From the NCBI RefSeq assembly GCF_018613065.1, contig NZ_JAGGQW010000022.1:50856-114855 (forward strand): a stretch of DNA of 64,000 bases. The letters run 5' to 3'. Position 1 is the first letter of the stretch, and the number at the start of each line of letters is the position of its first letter. The DNA comes from Bacillus sp. ISL-7 (GTDB lineage: Bacteria > Bacillota > Bacilli > Bacillales_B > DSM-18226). The notes beneath the pieces are model-generated. The model saw only the letters and a program-made list of their open reading frames with translations. It was not told where the DNA came from and searched no databases. Shown piece after piece: positions 27,083-34,927 of the stretch. Both the position numbers and the translations under genes were made by a program.

Positions 27083-27490
27083 GAATAAAGAGTTTAAGGA
27101 CAATGAAGAGTGCAATAGGTAGTCAAAATAACTAATCTAATGAACATCTCTAACATTTTCACAACTCCTTCTGTGGAATTGATTATTACTATTGATATCA
27201 TATCGATTGTTTATTAAGTCTGTATTTATAAAATGTAAATTTATTGTCAATTTTGTAAAAGCAGTGAAATAGGTTAACGCTGGTGTATGTCATTATAGGA
27301 ACAATGGATGGAATGAAATAAAGAAAGGGCGAAATGGACTAATTTAGCTTAATATTTCGCTAAAATATTATGAAAATTGTAAATAATCTGTTAATGAATG
27401 TAAAGAATGAGTGATTCTTCTTCTTTTTCTCACAGATTTTTATATCATGAGATTGTACTAAAATTTGAAACAATCAAGGAGGAAGAAAAA
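27083..27490. other. Intergenic region with two PhoP-like box clusters
   Basis: AT-rich, no gene seen. Inverted PhoP-like words occur as TGTAAA 27234, TGTCAA 27245 and TGTAAA 27254, and as TGTAAA 27378, TGTTAA 27389 and TGTAAA 27399. Confidence 0.6.
27378..27404 (-). promoter_or_regulatory. PhoP-box-like triple repeat (minus strand)
   Basis: Read on the minus strand: TTTACA, TTAACA, TTTACA with 10- and 11-base periods. It is about 90 bp before the small lipoprotein start. The spacing pattern is identical to that at 19375-19401. Confidence 0.6.
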
Positions 27491-27658
27491 ATGAAGGATC
27501 TAAAAAATTGGATGTTAGTGTTAATGGCGTCTTTCATGTTGGTAGGAGTTGCCTCAGGTTGTAGTAATACAAAGACAGATGCGGATACAGAACAAAATCA
27601 AGATTCAGGCGATACTGGTTCCCCAGACAGCGGAACTGATCAAGAGTCAGGAAAATAA
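27491..27658 (+). CDS. Small lipoprotein, 55 residues
   Basis: The product starts MKDLKNWMLVLMASFMLVGVASGC, a clear lipoprotein signal with the lipid Cys at residue 24. The mature part is a 31-residue acidic, Asp/Gln/Ser-rich tail with no fold. AAGGAGGAAG lies ahead of the ATG at 27491; the longer frame from 27407 lacks a ribosome-binding site. Not recognised as a named family. Its position between phosphate-scavenging genes and the PhoP-like boxes upstream suggest induction on phosphate starvation. Confidence 0.7.
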   Translation: MKDLKNWMLVLMASFMLVGVASGCSNTKTDADTEQNQDSGDTGSPDSGTDQESGK

Positions 27659-27764
27659 GGGAAATAATAAAAAAGTAACCAATCAGAATTTACAATAAAT
27701 CATGCTCTAACTGGGAAACTCGTATGTAAAAACGAAATTTCTACTGGATTAAAAAGAGCAGCTA

Positions 27765-27801
27765 ACAGGGTGACCTAAACTTTTAGGCACCTTGTTTTTT
27801 T
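27765..27801 (+). terminator. Terminator after the small lipoprotein
   Basis: ACAGGGTGACCTAAA pairs, with one bulge, with TTTAGGCACCTTGT and is followed by seven T residues. Confidence 0.75.
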
Positions 27802-27899
27802 ACTTATTTTTTCTGGTCATATAGACAGATGTCAACTGAGTTAAAACTACTAAGCGAGAAAAACAATCCTAAAATTTTCCTATTTTTCTTTATATTTCT

Positions 27900-27926
27900 T
27901 TAACTCTGCTTAACTTCTAATTAATA
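27900..27926 (+). promoter_or_regulatory. PhoP-box-like triple repeat (plus strand)
   Basis: TTAACT 27900, TTAACT 27910 and TTAATA 27921, with 10- and 11-base spacing, about 55 bp before the phosphoesterase start. Confidence 0.5.
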
Positions 27927-27981
27927 AAGCGGGAGTAGGATGGAGCATGTAAGGATTACATATTAATAAGGAGATGTTTTT

Positions 27982-30339
27982 ATGAAACGCAAAAAGATAC
28001 TGGCAGCATCGCTGGCTACTTTGCTTCTTGGTTCAACGTCAGCCTATGCAGGTTACACACAATTTGTTGGACCTAAGGCAGATGGAACGGCAGTTACCTC
28101 TCATGGGTGGCCCGTTACTCCTTCTGGTCAACAAGTGACGCTTGGTGATTTCCCAATGGGTGGTGTATTAAGCCCGGATCACCGTTATCTTATTGTTTCC
28201 AACGATGGACAAGGGGAACAATCTCTTCAAGTGGTTGATGTTAGCACCCAGAAGGTCGTACAGACTATTCCATACAAATCGCCTGAATCCCTCTATTTTG
28301 GGGTCGCATTTAGCAGCGATGGAAAAACCGTCTATGCCTCAGCAGGAGGGAATAACAAGATCCGTGTCTATGGATTTGAAAATGGAACGTTAACTGAACA
28401 ATCTCCAATTATCCTTAAAGATAGCAGCAAAACAAACTTTTATCCTGCTGGAATTTCCGTTTCAAGGGATGGAAAGTCGCTCTTTGTTGCGAATAATTTA
28501 AATCATTCCGTTTCAAAAATTGACCTTACCACAAATCAAATTGTAAAAACAACCGCTGTTGGGAAACATCCGTATGCAGCTGTAATGAGCAATGATGGGA
28601 AATCCCTTTATGTCAGCAACTGGGGTGAAAGTAGCATCAGTGTGGTCGATCCAAATACGCTGACGATCAAAAGCACCATTCCAGTAGGGCTGCATCCGAA
28701 TGCGATTATTGAAAATGCGGTGAACGGCATGATCTATGTATCCAATTCCGACAGCGATTCCGTTTCAATCATCGACACGAAACAACAAAAAGAAATCAAA
28801 ACCATTTCGCTTAGCCCATATAAAAATGCTCCTGCGGGAAGCCAGCCTAATGCTCTAACAATAAGCGAGGATGGCAAAACTTTATACGTTACCAACGGTG
28901 GAAATAACGACGTAGCAGTCATTGATCTGCAAAAAGGAGAAGTGAAGGGGTTAATTCCAACTGCCTGGTATCCAAGTGGTATCTATTTACATGATGACAA
29001 ATTGATGGTTCTGAATGCCAAGGGTCTTGGTGCTGGTTCCAACCGGGAAGGACAGTACATCGGGAATATGATGAAAGGAACCATGTCCTTTATCGATGTT
29101 CCAGATGATAAGCAACTGAAGAAATATACGAAACAAGTGGAAAAGAATAATCAAGAAATGAAACCAACAGGATTCAGTGCAAGCGAAAAATTCCCAATCC
29201 CGCGCTTTGAAGGACAAGAATCACCAATTAAACATGTCATTTATGTTATCAAGGAAAATCGTACGTATGACCAAGTATTTGGTGATATGGAAAAAGGAAA
29301 TGGCGACCCGAGCTTAACCATCTTTGGTAAAGATATTACCCCAAATATTCATAAGCTGGCCGATCAATTCGTTTTATTAGACAATTTTTATGCGAATGCT
29401 GAAATCAGTGCTCAGGGACATAACTGGTCTACAGCTGCACAGTCCAACGACTATGTAGAGAAAAACTGGCTTGCAAACTATTCGGGACGTAACCGCGGTT
29501 ATGACTTTGAAGGGGGCAATGAAGCGGCCTATCCGAAAGCCGGATTCTTATGGACGAATGCAAGTCGCTCGGGTGTATCATTCAGAAACTATGGTGAATT
29601 CGTCAATTATGACAAAAATACGGGGAAATATGTAGCAGCTGAAGCTAGCATGGGCAATAATTTTGACCCTGACTACCCTTCCTATAATCTTAAAATTTCG
29701 GATCTTACCCGCTTGGATGCGTGGTCAGAAGAATTTAAGCAATACGAAGATAACGGCAATCTTCCGCAGCTGCAAATCGTTCGCCTGCCTAACGACCATA
29801 CGCTCGGAACAAAACCAGGAGAATTAACCCCACAAGCCATGGTGGCACAAAACGATTATGCACTTGGTAAGCTGGTCGATATGGTTAGTAAATCTTCTTA
29901 TTGGAAGGATACTGCTATTTTTGTTACCGAAGATGATGCACAGAATGGTTGGGATTCCGTGGACGCTCACCGGACTACATCCCTTGTTATCAGCCCTTAT
30001 ACACAAACTGGCAGCGTAGACAGCACATTATATGATACAACGTCCATGCTTCGTACGATGGAAATGATTTTGGGCATGAAACCAATGACACAGTTTGATG
30101 CTTCAGCGGTGCCGATGGTCAATTCGTTCACCCAAAAACCTAACTTTTCTCCATTTAAGGTAGAAGAACCAACCTATCCACTTGACCGGAAGAATGGAGA
30201 AACGGCACCGATGGCTCAAGAATCTAAAAAACTAGATTTCTCAGGAGTTGACCATGCCGATTCAGAAAAATTGAACAAGATTCTCTGGAAAGCTACAAAA
30301 GGTGATAAACCTTATCCAGGCGAAAAAAAGAATAATTAA
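27982..30339 (+). CDS. Secreted YVTN-propeller phosphoesterase
   Basis: A 785-residue exported protein. Signal peptide residues 1-23; residues 40-385 hold YVTN-type beta-propeller repeats (LSPDHRYLIVSND, FSSDGKTVYASAGG, SRDGKSLFVANNLN and similar). Residues about 412-725 form a phosphoesterase domain of the PF04185/alkaline-phosphatase-like fold (HVIYVIKENRTYDQVFGDM, DNFYANAEISAQGHNW, TEDDAQNGWDSVDAHR). PF04185 includes phospholipase C and acid phosphatases. The propeller may position the substrate. AAGGAGATG precedes the ATG. The substrate cannot be read from the sequence; neighbours and PhoP-like boxes suggest a phosphate-scavenging role. Confidence 0.8.
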   Translation: MKRKKILAASLATLLLGSTSAYAGYTQFVGPKADGTAVTSHGWPVTPSGQQVTLGDFPMGGVLSPDHRYLIVSNDGQGEQSLQVVDVSTQKVVQTIPYKSPESLYFGVAFSSDGKTVYASAGGNNKIRVYGFENGTLTEQSPIILKDSSKTNFYPAGISVSRDGKSLFVANNLNHSVSKIDLTTNQIVKTTAVGKHPYAAVMSNDGKSLYVSNWGESSISVVDPNTLTIKSTIPVGLHPNAIIENAVNGMIYVSNSDSDSVSIIDTKQQKEIKTISLSPYKNAPAGSQPNALTISEDGKTLYVTNGGNNDVAVIDLQKGEVKGLIPTAWYPSGIYLHDDKLMVLNAKGLGAGSNREGQYIGNMMKGTMSFIDVPDDKQLKKYTKQVEKNNQEMKPTGFSASEKFPIPRFEGQESPIKHVIYVIKENRTYDQVFGDMEKGNGDPSLTIFGKDITPNIHKLADQFVLLDNFYANAEISAQGHNWSTAAQSNDYVEKNWLANYSGRNRGYDFEGGNEAAYPKAGFLWTNASRSGVSFRNYGEFVNYDKNTGKYVAAEASMGNNFDPDYPSYNLKISDLTRLDAWSEEFKQYEDNGNLPQLQIVRLPNDHTLGTKPGELTPQAMVAQNDYALGKLVDMVSKSSYWKDTAIFVTEDDAQNGWDSVDAHRTTSLVISPYTQTGSVDSTLYDTTSMLRTMEMILGMKPMTQFDASAVPMVNSFTQKPNFSPFKVEEPTYPLDRKNGETAPMAQESKKLDFSGVDHADSEKLNKILWKATKGDKPYPGEKKNN

Positions 30340-30350
30340 ATAATGGAAAG

Positions 30351-30457
30351 AGGGTGACCCCAAAGCAGGGTGTCAGGCACCATTCGTAAAATGCTGTATA
30401 TTCGGAAGAGTTCTATACAGTATTCTGTCAGTGAGACCAGACACCATGGGTCACCCT
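30351..30457. repeat. Composite cruciform containing a REP word
   Basis: Outer arms AGGGTGACCC (30351-30360) and GGGTCACCCT (30448-30457) enclose a REP word GGTGTCAGGCACC (30369-30381) with a partner GACACC (30440-30445), and an inner CTGTATA/TATACAG hairpin. TTTT follows the outer arm, so it can also terminate transcription. Confidence 0.75.
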
Positions 30458-30508
30458 TTTATTTTTGCAATTATAAAAATTACTATTTTAAAAGGATGGT
30501 TTTAAAAA

Positions 30509-33500
30509 ATGATTCGATTTATTGAAGGATCGATGAAACAGTCCGTTTTGATCCTGACATGTGTTGTCCTAATTGTTGCCTGGGGTGCCTTGTCTGCCGT
30601 GCAGATGCAGCGGGATTACTTACCTCCAATCAACAACTCTGCCCTAATGGTAACGATTCAAGCTGATCAATATCAATCTGATCAGGTCAAACAACTCCTT
30701 ACCGCAAAGGTTGAGGAAGCAGTCGGATCTGTTGATAAGCTTGATTATCTGGAAACAAACTCATTTGATGGCGGTTTAATGGCGAGCCTCTATTTTCCAG
30801 GCCACACCGATATGGAAAAGGCGGAAACTGAAGTGAGGGCGGCCGTTGATAAAATTAATTTGCCGGACGGTGTGAAAACGCCATTGATTACACGGGTCAG
30901 TACGAACTCTTTTCCTGTCATGCGAGTAAGCTTAACAAGTAATGCCGGAAAAATTGATGAAAATCAATTACGAACATCTATTCAAGATAAAGTGGCAAAT
31001 GAAATTAAGAGTGTTCCGGGAGTCAGAGAAGTCCGTGTCACCGGGGCAGGGAATTCCGGATACTTGTTGACGTTGAAAGCAGATGCCCTCCAAAAATATG
31101 GGTTAACCATAAAAGGCATTCAAAAGGCTCTAGCTGCCATTCATCCAGTATTGCCGCAAGGAACCATCAAAGAAAAAGGCGGACCGGATGGACAAATATC
31201 CATGCCGATTCGTGTGACCGATTGGACTCTTAATAGTGCAGACTTAAAAAGTGTAAAGATTCCTGTTAGCGGCGGGAAAACAGTAAGTTTACAGGAAGTA
31301 GCAGACATTGAGAGCAGTATTGTTGACCTACAGACGATTTCTAGAACAGCAGGGCAGCCGAGTGTTCTACTCGATGTTTTAAAAACACCTTCTTCAAACA
31401 TTACCGATGTGACTGAAAGGATCAATGAAAGGATTATAGAAATACCAGAAATCAAGTCAGGAACAGTCGATCTTTCTATTCTTTTGGACCAGGGGAAGGA
31501 CATAAACGCTGCTTTAAAGGGTCTGATCAAAGAGGGGTTATTGGGGATTTTGTTCTCGATCATCTGTGTATTTTTATTTTTCAGGAATGTCCGTTCCACA
31601 TTTATTATTGCCTTATCCTTGCCAATCTGCCTTCTTGGTACAACAGCGATCTTAAAAGCAATGGATGTCAGTTTGAATATCTTAACGATTTCTGGATTAA
31701 TTGTAGCGATGGGCCGGGTGGTGGATGATTCGATCGTCGTCATCGATAATATGTACAGAAAACAAATGGAAAAATACAACGGACATATCACAGTTCGCGA
31801 TTTGGCTGGCGGGGTAGTGGAAATGATTCCAGCGATTGTTGCCTCCACTGCAACCACCGTTGCTGTGTTTCTACCAATAAGTATTATCGGAGGGATGATT
31901 AGTTCGGCTTTTTCAGGATTTGCCTGGTCGGTTGTCATCGCCCTTGTGACATCTCTTGCCGTTTCTATTATTGTCGTACCAGCCTTGGCTCACTTATTAT
32001 GGAAAAAATGGCCAATGAATAAGTCAGTTGAAATGGAGACAAGGGCGCAAAACCTACTTCATTGGGCATTTCTGAAGAAAAAAGTGATAGTGGGACTTGC
32101 TGTGGTGCTTTTTGCCATCACGATAGCAGAAGCCGTGTTCCTGCCGGTTAACTTTTTTCCAAGAGGAAATTCAAAGGATGTAGCCATCCAGGTCGAGCTT
32201 CCTGAAGGAGTGCAACTTTCTGATGTGGATGCGGAAGTAAAAAATATCGAAACCATCTTAAAAAATGATCCTGAAGTAGAAACATACACTTCCACTCTTG
32301 GTTTGACATTTACACCGATGTTTGATGATGTCTTTGATGAAGGCGGCGGTTGGATGCAAAAGCAGAATATCGCCAATATTTCAATTGGGATCAAAGATAA
32401 AAGTGACATCGATTCATTTGTAAAAAAAATGCGTCAGCAGTTTGGCAGATTATCAACATCTGCTGTCTATACCGTTTCTAATCAAAATATTTCCGGAGAT
32501 GATTCTCGCTTAAAGGTGATTTTAACCGGGGCTGACCAACAAAATCTTGCCAAAGCTAGCATTATGGTAAGAAGTAAGCTGCAAATGATCCCAGGTTTAA
32601 GTATTGAAGGAGCGGCAAATGATGCCGATGCAGCAATGAAACATTATCTTTCACTTAATCAGGAAGCAATTCAACGCTTAGGTATAAATGTCGATGAAGT
32701 TCTTAATCGGTTCGATCGCTACCTACCTAAAGACGTAAGGATGGATGTCCCATCTGGTGACCTGAATACCCCAATTTCCCTTCGGTTAGACAATCGGGAA
32801 AGTCTAGTTAAAGCAGGTGACCCGGATCCTGAAAAAACGATTCTATCTAAAATTGGCCATGAAATGTTTACTGCCAAGGACGGTTCAAAGGTGTCATTAG
32901 CGGAGATTACGACCTTGGAGACCAGTACCCAAACGGTAATCAGTGAGCAGGATGGTCGTCCATTTGCTGCCGTGACGGGCAATATTATTACACGCGACAT
33001 TGGAAAGGTTACAAAACAAGTTAATGAAACAATGAAAGGTTTGGACCTGCCTTCAGGCATTGACTATTCGCTTGGAGGGATCTCTCAGCAAGTCAAGCAA
33101 ATGGTGATTGAAATGAGCCTTGCTCTTGCTCTGTCTCTTTTGCTAGTCCTGATGATTGTGAGTAGTGTTTTTCGTGGCTGGTATGCACCGGTTTCAGTCA
33201 TCCTATGCATTCCACTGGCGTTAATCGGATCGGTATGGAGTATGGCAGTCTTCGGAAAGGAGTGGAATCTCGCCGCATTGATTGGAATATTGATGCTCAC
33301 AGGCATTGTCGTCACCAATGGAATTGTGCTTGTCGATAAAATTGAACGTAACCTTTCTGATGGGATGGACGCCAAGCAGGCAATTTTGTTAGGAACCTCT
33401 TCAAGGGTTCGACCTGTGTTAATGACTGCGGGAACTAGCATCTTAACCTTGCTTCCCTTAGCTTTCTCAGGTAACGGGAATACGATTATTTCAAAAACGC

Positions 33501-33631
33501 TTGGGGTTGTCGTCGTGGGCGGCATGATTAGCTCGACACTGATTAGCCTCGTGGTAATCCCGATTATGTACGATTGGCTGAGTGGAAAAGTCAGAAAAAT
33601 AAAGACTAAGCAGCACCCGTTATCAGCTTAA
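30509..33631 (+). CDS. RND-family efflux transporter (HAE1/SwrC type)
   Basis: A 1040-residue RND permease with the usual duplicated layout: TM1 at about 12-32, a large extracellular loop, TM2-6 at about 340-500, TM7 at about 530, a second large loop, and TM8-12 at about 875-1030. The proton-relay acids are present in GRVVDDSIVVIDN near residue 400. Gram-positive RND proteins such as SwrC/YerP export surfactin or lipids; no partner adaptor or regulator is adjacent, as in B. subtilis swrC. Its place between two phosphate-scavenging genes is unexplained. The ribosome-binding site (AAAAGGATGG) is moderate. The substrate is unknown. Confidence 0.85.
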   Translation: MIRFIEGSMKQSVLILTCVVLIVAWGALSAVQMQRDYLPPINNSALMVTIQADQYQSDQVKQLLTAKVEEAVGSVDKLDYLETNSFDGGLMASLYFPGHTDMEKAETEVRAAVDKINLPDGVKTPLITRVSTNSFPVMRVSLTSNAGKIDENQLRTSIQDKVANEIKSVPGVREVRVTGAGNSGYLLTLKADALQKYGLTIKGIQKALAAIHPVLPQGTIKEKGGPDGQISMPIRVTDWTLNSADLKSVKIPVSGGKTVSLQEVADIESSIVDLQTISRTAGQPSVLLDVLKTPSSNITDVTERINERIIEIPEIKSGTVDLSILLDQGKDINAALKGLIKEGLLGILFSIICVFLFFRNVRSTFIIALSLPICLLGTTAILKAMDVSLNILTISGLIVAMGRVVDDSIVVIDNMYRKQMEKYNGHITVRDLAGGVVEMIPAIVASTATTVAVFLPISIIGGMISSAFSGFAWSVVIALVTSLAVSIIVVPALAHLLWKKWPMNKSVEMETRAQNLLHWAFLKKKVIVGLAVVLFAITIAEAVFLPVNFFPRGNSKDVAIQVELPEGVQLSDVDAEVKNIETILKNDPEVETYTSTLGLTFTPMFDDVFDEGGGWMQKQNIANISIGIKDKSDIDSFVKKMRQQFGRLSTSAVYTVSNQNISGDDSRLKVILTGADQQNLAKASIMVRSKLQMIPGLSIEGAANDADAAMKHYLSLNQEAIQRLGINVDEVLNRFDRYLPKDVRMDVPSGDLNTPISLRLDNRESLVKAGDPDPEKTILSKIGHEMFTAKDGSKVSLAEITTLETSTQTVISEQDGRPFAAVTGNIITRDIGKVTKQVNETMKGLDLPSGIDYSLGGISQQVKQMVIEMSLALALSLLLVLMIVSSVFRGWYAPVSVILCIPLALIGSVWSMAVFGKEWNLAALIGILMLTGIVVTNGIVLVDKIERNLSDGMDAKQAILLGTSSRVRPVLMTAGTSILTLLPLAFSGNGNTIISKTLGVVVVGGMISSTLISLVVIPIMYDWLSGKVRKIKTKQHPLSA

Positions 33632-33644
33632 AATACTAGAAAGC

Positions 33645-33677
33645 AAATATCACCTGCCTAGAAGGCCGGTGATATTT
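33645..33677 (+). terminator. Hairpin after the RND gene
   Basis: AAATATCACC and GGTGATATTT form a 10-bp stem with a partly paired middle, followed by TTATT. Confidence 0.7.
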
Positions 33678-33733
33678 TTATTAAATGGAGATAGGTAGAT
33701 TTTAAGACAGGAAATGACACAAACTATTTTAAA

Positions 33734-33791
33734 TTTACAAAATACATCATATCTTTACAAAACTATACAACCCATTAATACTCAGTTAACA
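33734..33791 (+). promoter_or_regulatory. PhoP-box array upstream of pstS
   Basis: TTTACA 33754, TATACA 33764, TTAATA 33775 and TTAACA 33786 follow each other at 10-11 bp steps on the coding strand, with another TTTACA at 33734. This is the arrangement known for PhoP-activated Bacillus promoters. Confidence 0.75.
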
Positions 33792-33849
33792 AAAAAGGAT
33801 TAATCTAAAACACGTAAACAACAACAAAAATTTAGGGGGATTTAAAGAT

Positions 33850-34779
33850 ATGAAAAGTTTGAAAAAATTAAGCCTGCTTACATTGCTAGCTGCGTTAATG
33901 GTTTTCATGGCTGCATGTGGAGGCGCAACTTCTACAGAAAAGACAGAAGGAACTGCGAAGAAAGAAACGGCAAAGACTGAAGAAACGAAAGAACTTTCTG
34001 GCTCATTAAGTATTTCCGGCTCCTCGGCAATGCAGCCTTTAGTGGCAGCGGCAGCCGAAGAATTTATGGCTAATAATCCTAAAGTTGATATTCAAGTAAA
34101 TGCTGGTGGATCTGGTACAGGCTTATCACAAGTTGCTGAAGGATCCGTTCAAATTGGTAACTCCGACGTTTTTGCTGAAGAAAAAGAAGGTATCCCAGCT
34201 GATCAACTTGTTGACCACAAAGTAGCTGTAGTAGGTATGACTGCTGCTGTTAACCCTAAAGTAGGGATTAAAGATATTAAAAAAGCTGATTTAATTAAAG
34301 TTTTCACTGGAAAAATCACAAACTGGAAAGAACTTGGCGGAGCAGATCAAAAGATTGTTCTTGTCAACCGTCCTGACTCTTCAGGTACACGTGCAGTATT
34401 CAATAAATTTGCCCTTGATGGTGCAACACCTGCTGAAGGAATTACCGAAGATTCTTCAAACACAGTTAAAAAGATTATTAACGAAACAGACGGTGCCATT
34501 GGTTACCTAGCATTCTCATACTTTACTGACGAATCTGTAACACCTCTTGCCATCGATGGTGTAGAACCGACTGGAGAAAATGTGCAATCTGGTAAATTTC
34601 CTGTATGGGCATACGAACACTCTTATACTAAGGGTGAGGCTGCAGATCTTGCTAAAGCATTCCTTGATTACATGATGTCAGATGATATTCAAAATACTTT
34701 ATTACAAGAGCAAGGATACCTTCCTGTAACAGAAATGAAAGTTGAACGTGACGCAAAAGGTAATCAAAAAAATCTTTAA
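33850..34779 (+). CDS. pstS: Phosphate-binding lipoprotein PstS
   Basis: A 309-residue phosphate ABC-transporter binding protein. The lipobox MAAC places the lipid Cys at residue 23, and a Lys/Thr/Glu-rich linker runs to about residue 50. The phosphate-binding motifs are present: SISGSSAMQPL near residues 57-67, NAGGSGTGLSQV near 87-98, IGNSDVF near 105-111 and RPDSSGTRAVF near 178-188. It binds orthophosphate outside the cell for delivery to PstCAB. No pstC, pstA or pstB follows; a terminator and then a PhoX gene do. The permease is therefore elsewhere, or this copy is an accessory scavenger. Control by PhoP is supported by the box array upstream. Confidence 0.9.
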   Translation: MKSLKKLSLLTLLAALMVFMAACGGATSTEKTEGTAKKETAKTEETKELSGSLSISGSSAMQPLVAAAAEEFMANNPKVDIQVNAGGSGTGLSQVAEGSVQIGNSDVFAEEKEGIPADQLVDHKVAVVGMTAAVNPKVGIKDIKKADLIKVFTGKITNWKELGGADQKIVLVNRPDSSGTRAVFNKFALDGATPAEGITEDSSNTVKKIINETDGAIGYLAFSYFTDESVTPLAIDGVEPTGENVQSGKFPVWAYEHSYTKGEAADLAKAFLDYMMSDDIQNTLLQEQGYLPVTEMKVERDAKGNQKNL

Positions 34780-34808
34780 GATCTTTCTATAATGGACAAG
34801 ATTGATAT

Positions 34809-34853
34809 AAAAGTAGATAGGTTTGTAACCATTCCTTTCTACTTTTATTTTTT
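34809..34853 (+). terminator. Terminator of pstS
   Basis: AAAAGTAGATAGG pairs with CCTTTCTACTTTT and is followed by ATTTTTTT. Confidence 0.85.
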
Positions 34854-34927
34854 TAGGAACCTTAAAAATTAGCTCAGTCATTAAATGTTTAGTAGATGAT
34901 AGAAAACTTTCATATAGGAGGATCCCA

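Larger units (their letters stand above)
27659..27981. other. Intergenic region with terminator and promoter elements
   Basis: Holds the lipoprotein terminator (27765-27801) and, at 27900-27926, plus-strand PhoP-like boxes. No gene was seen. Confidence 0.6.
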
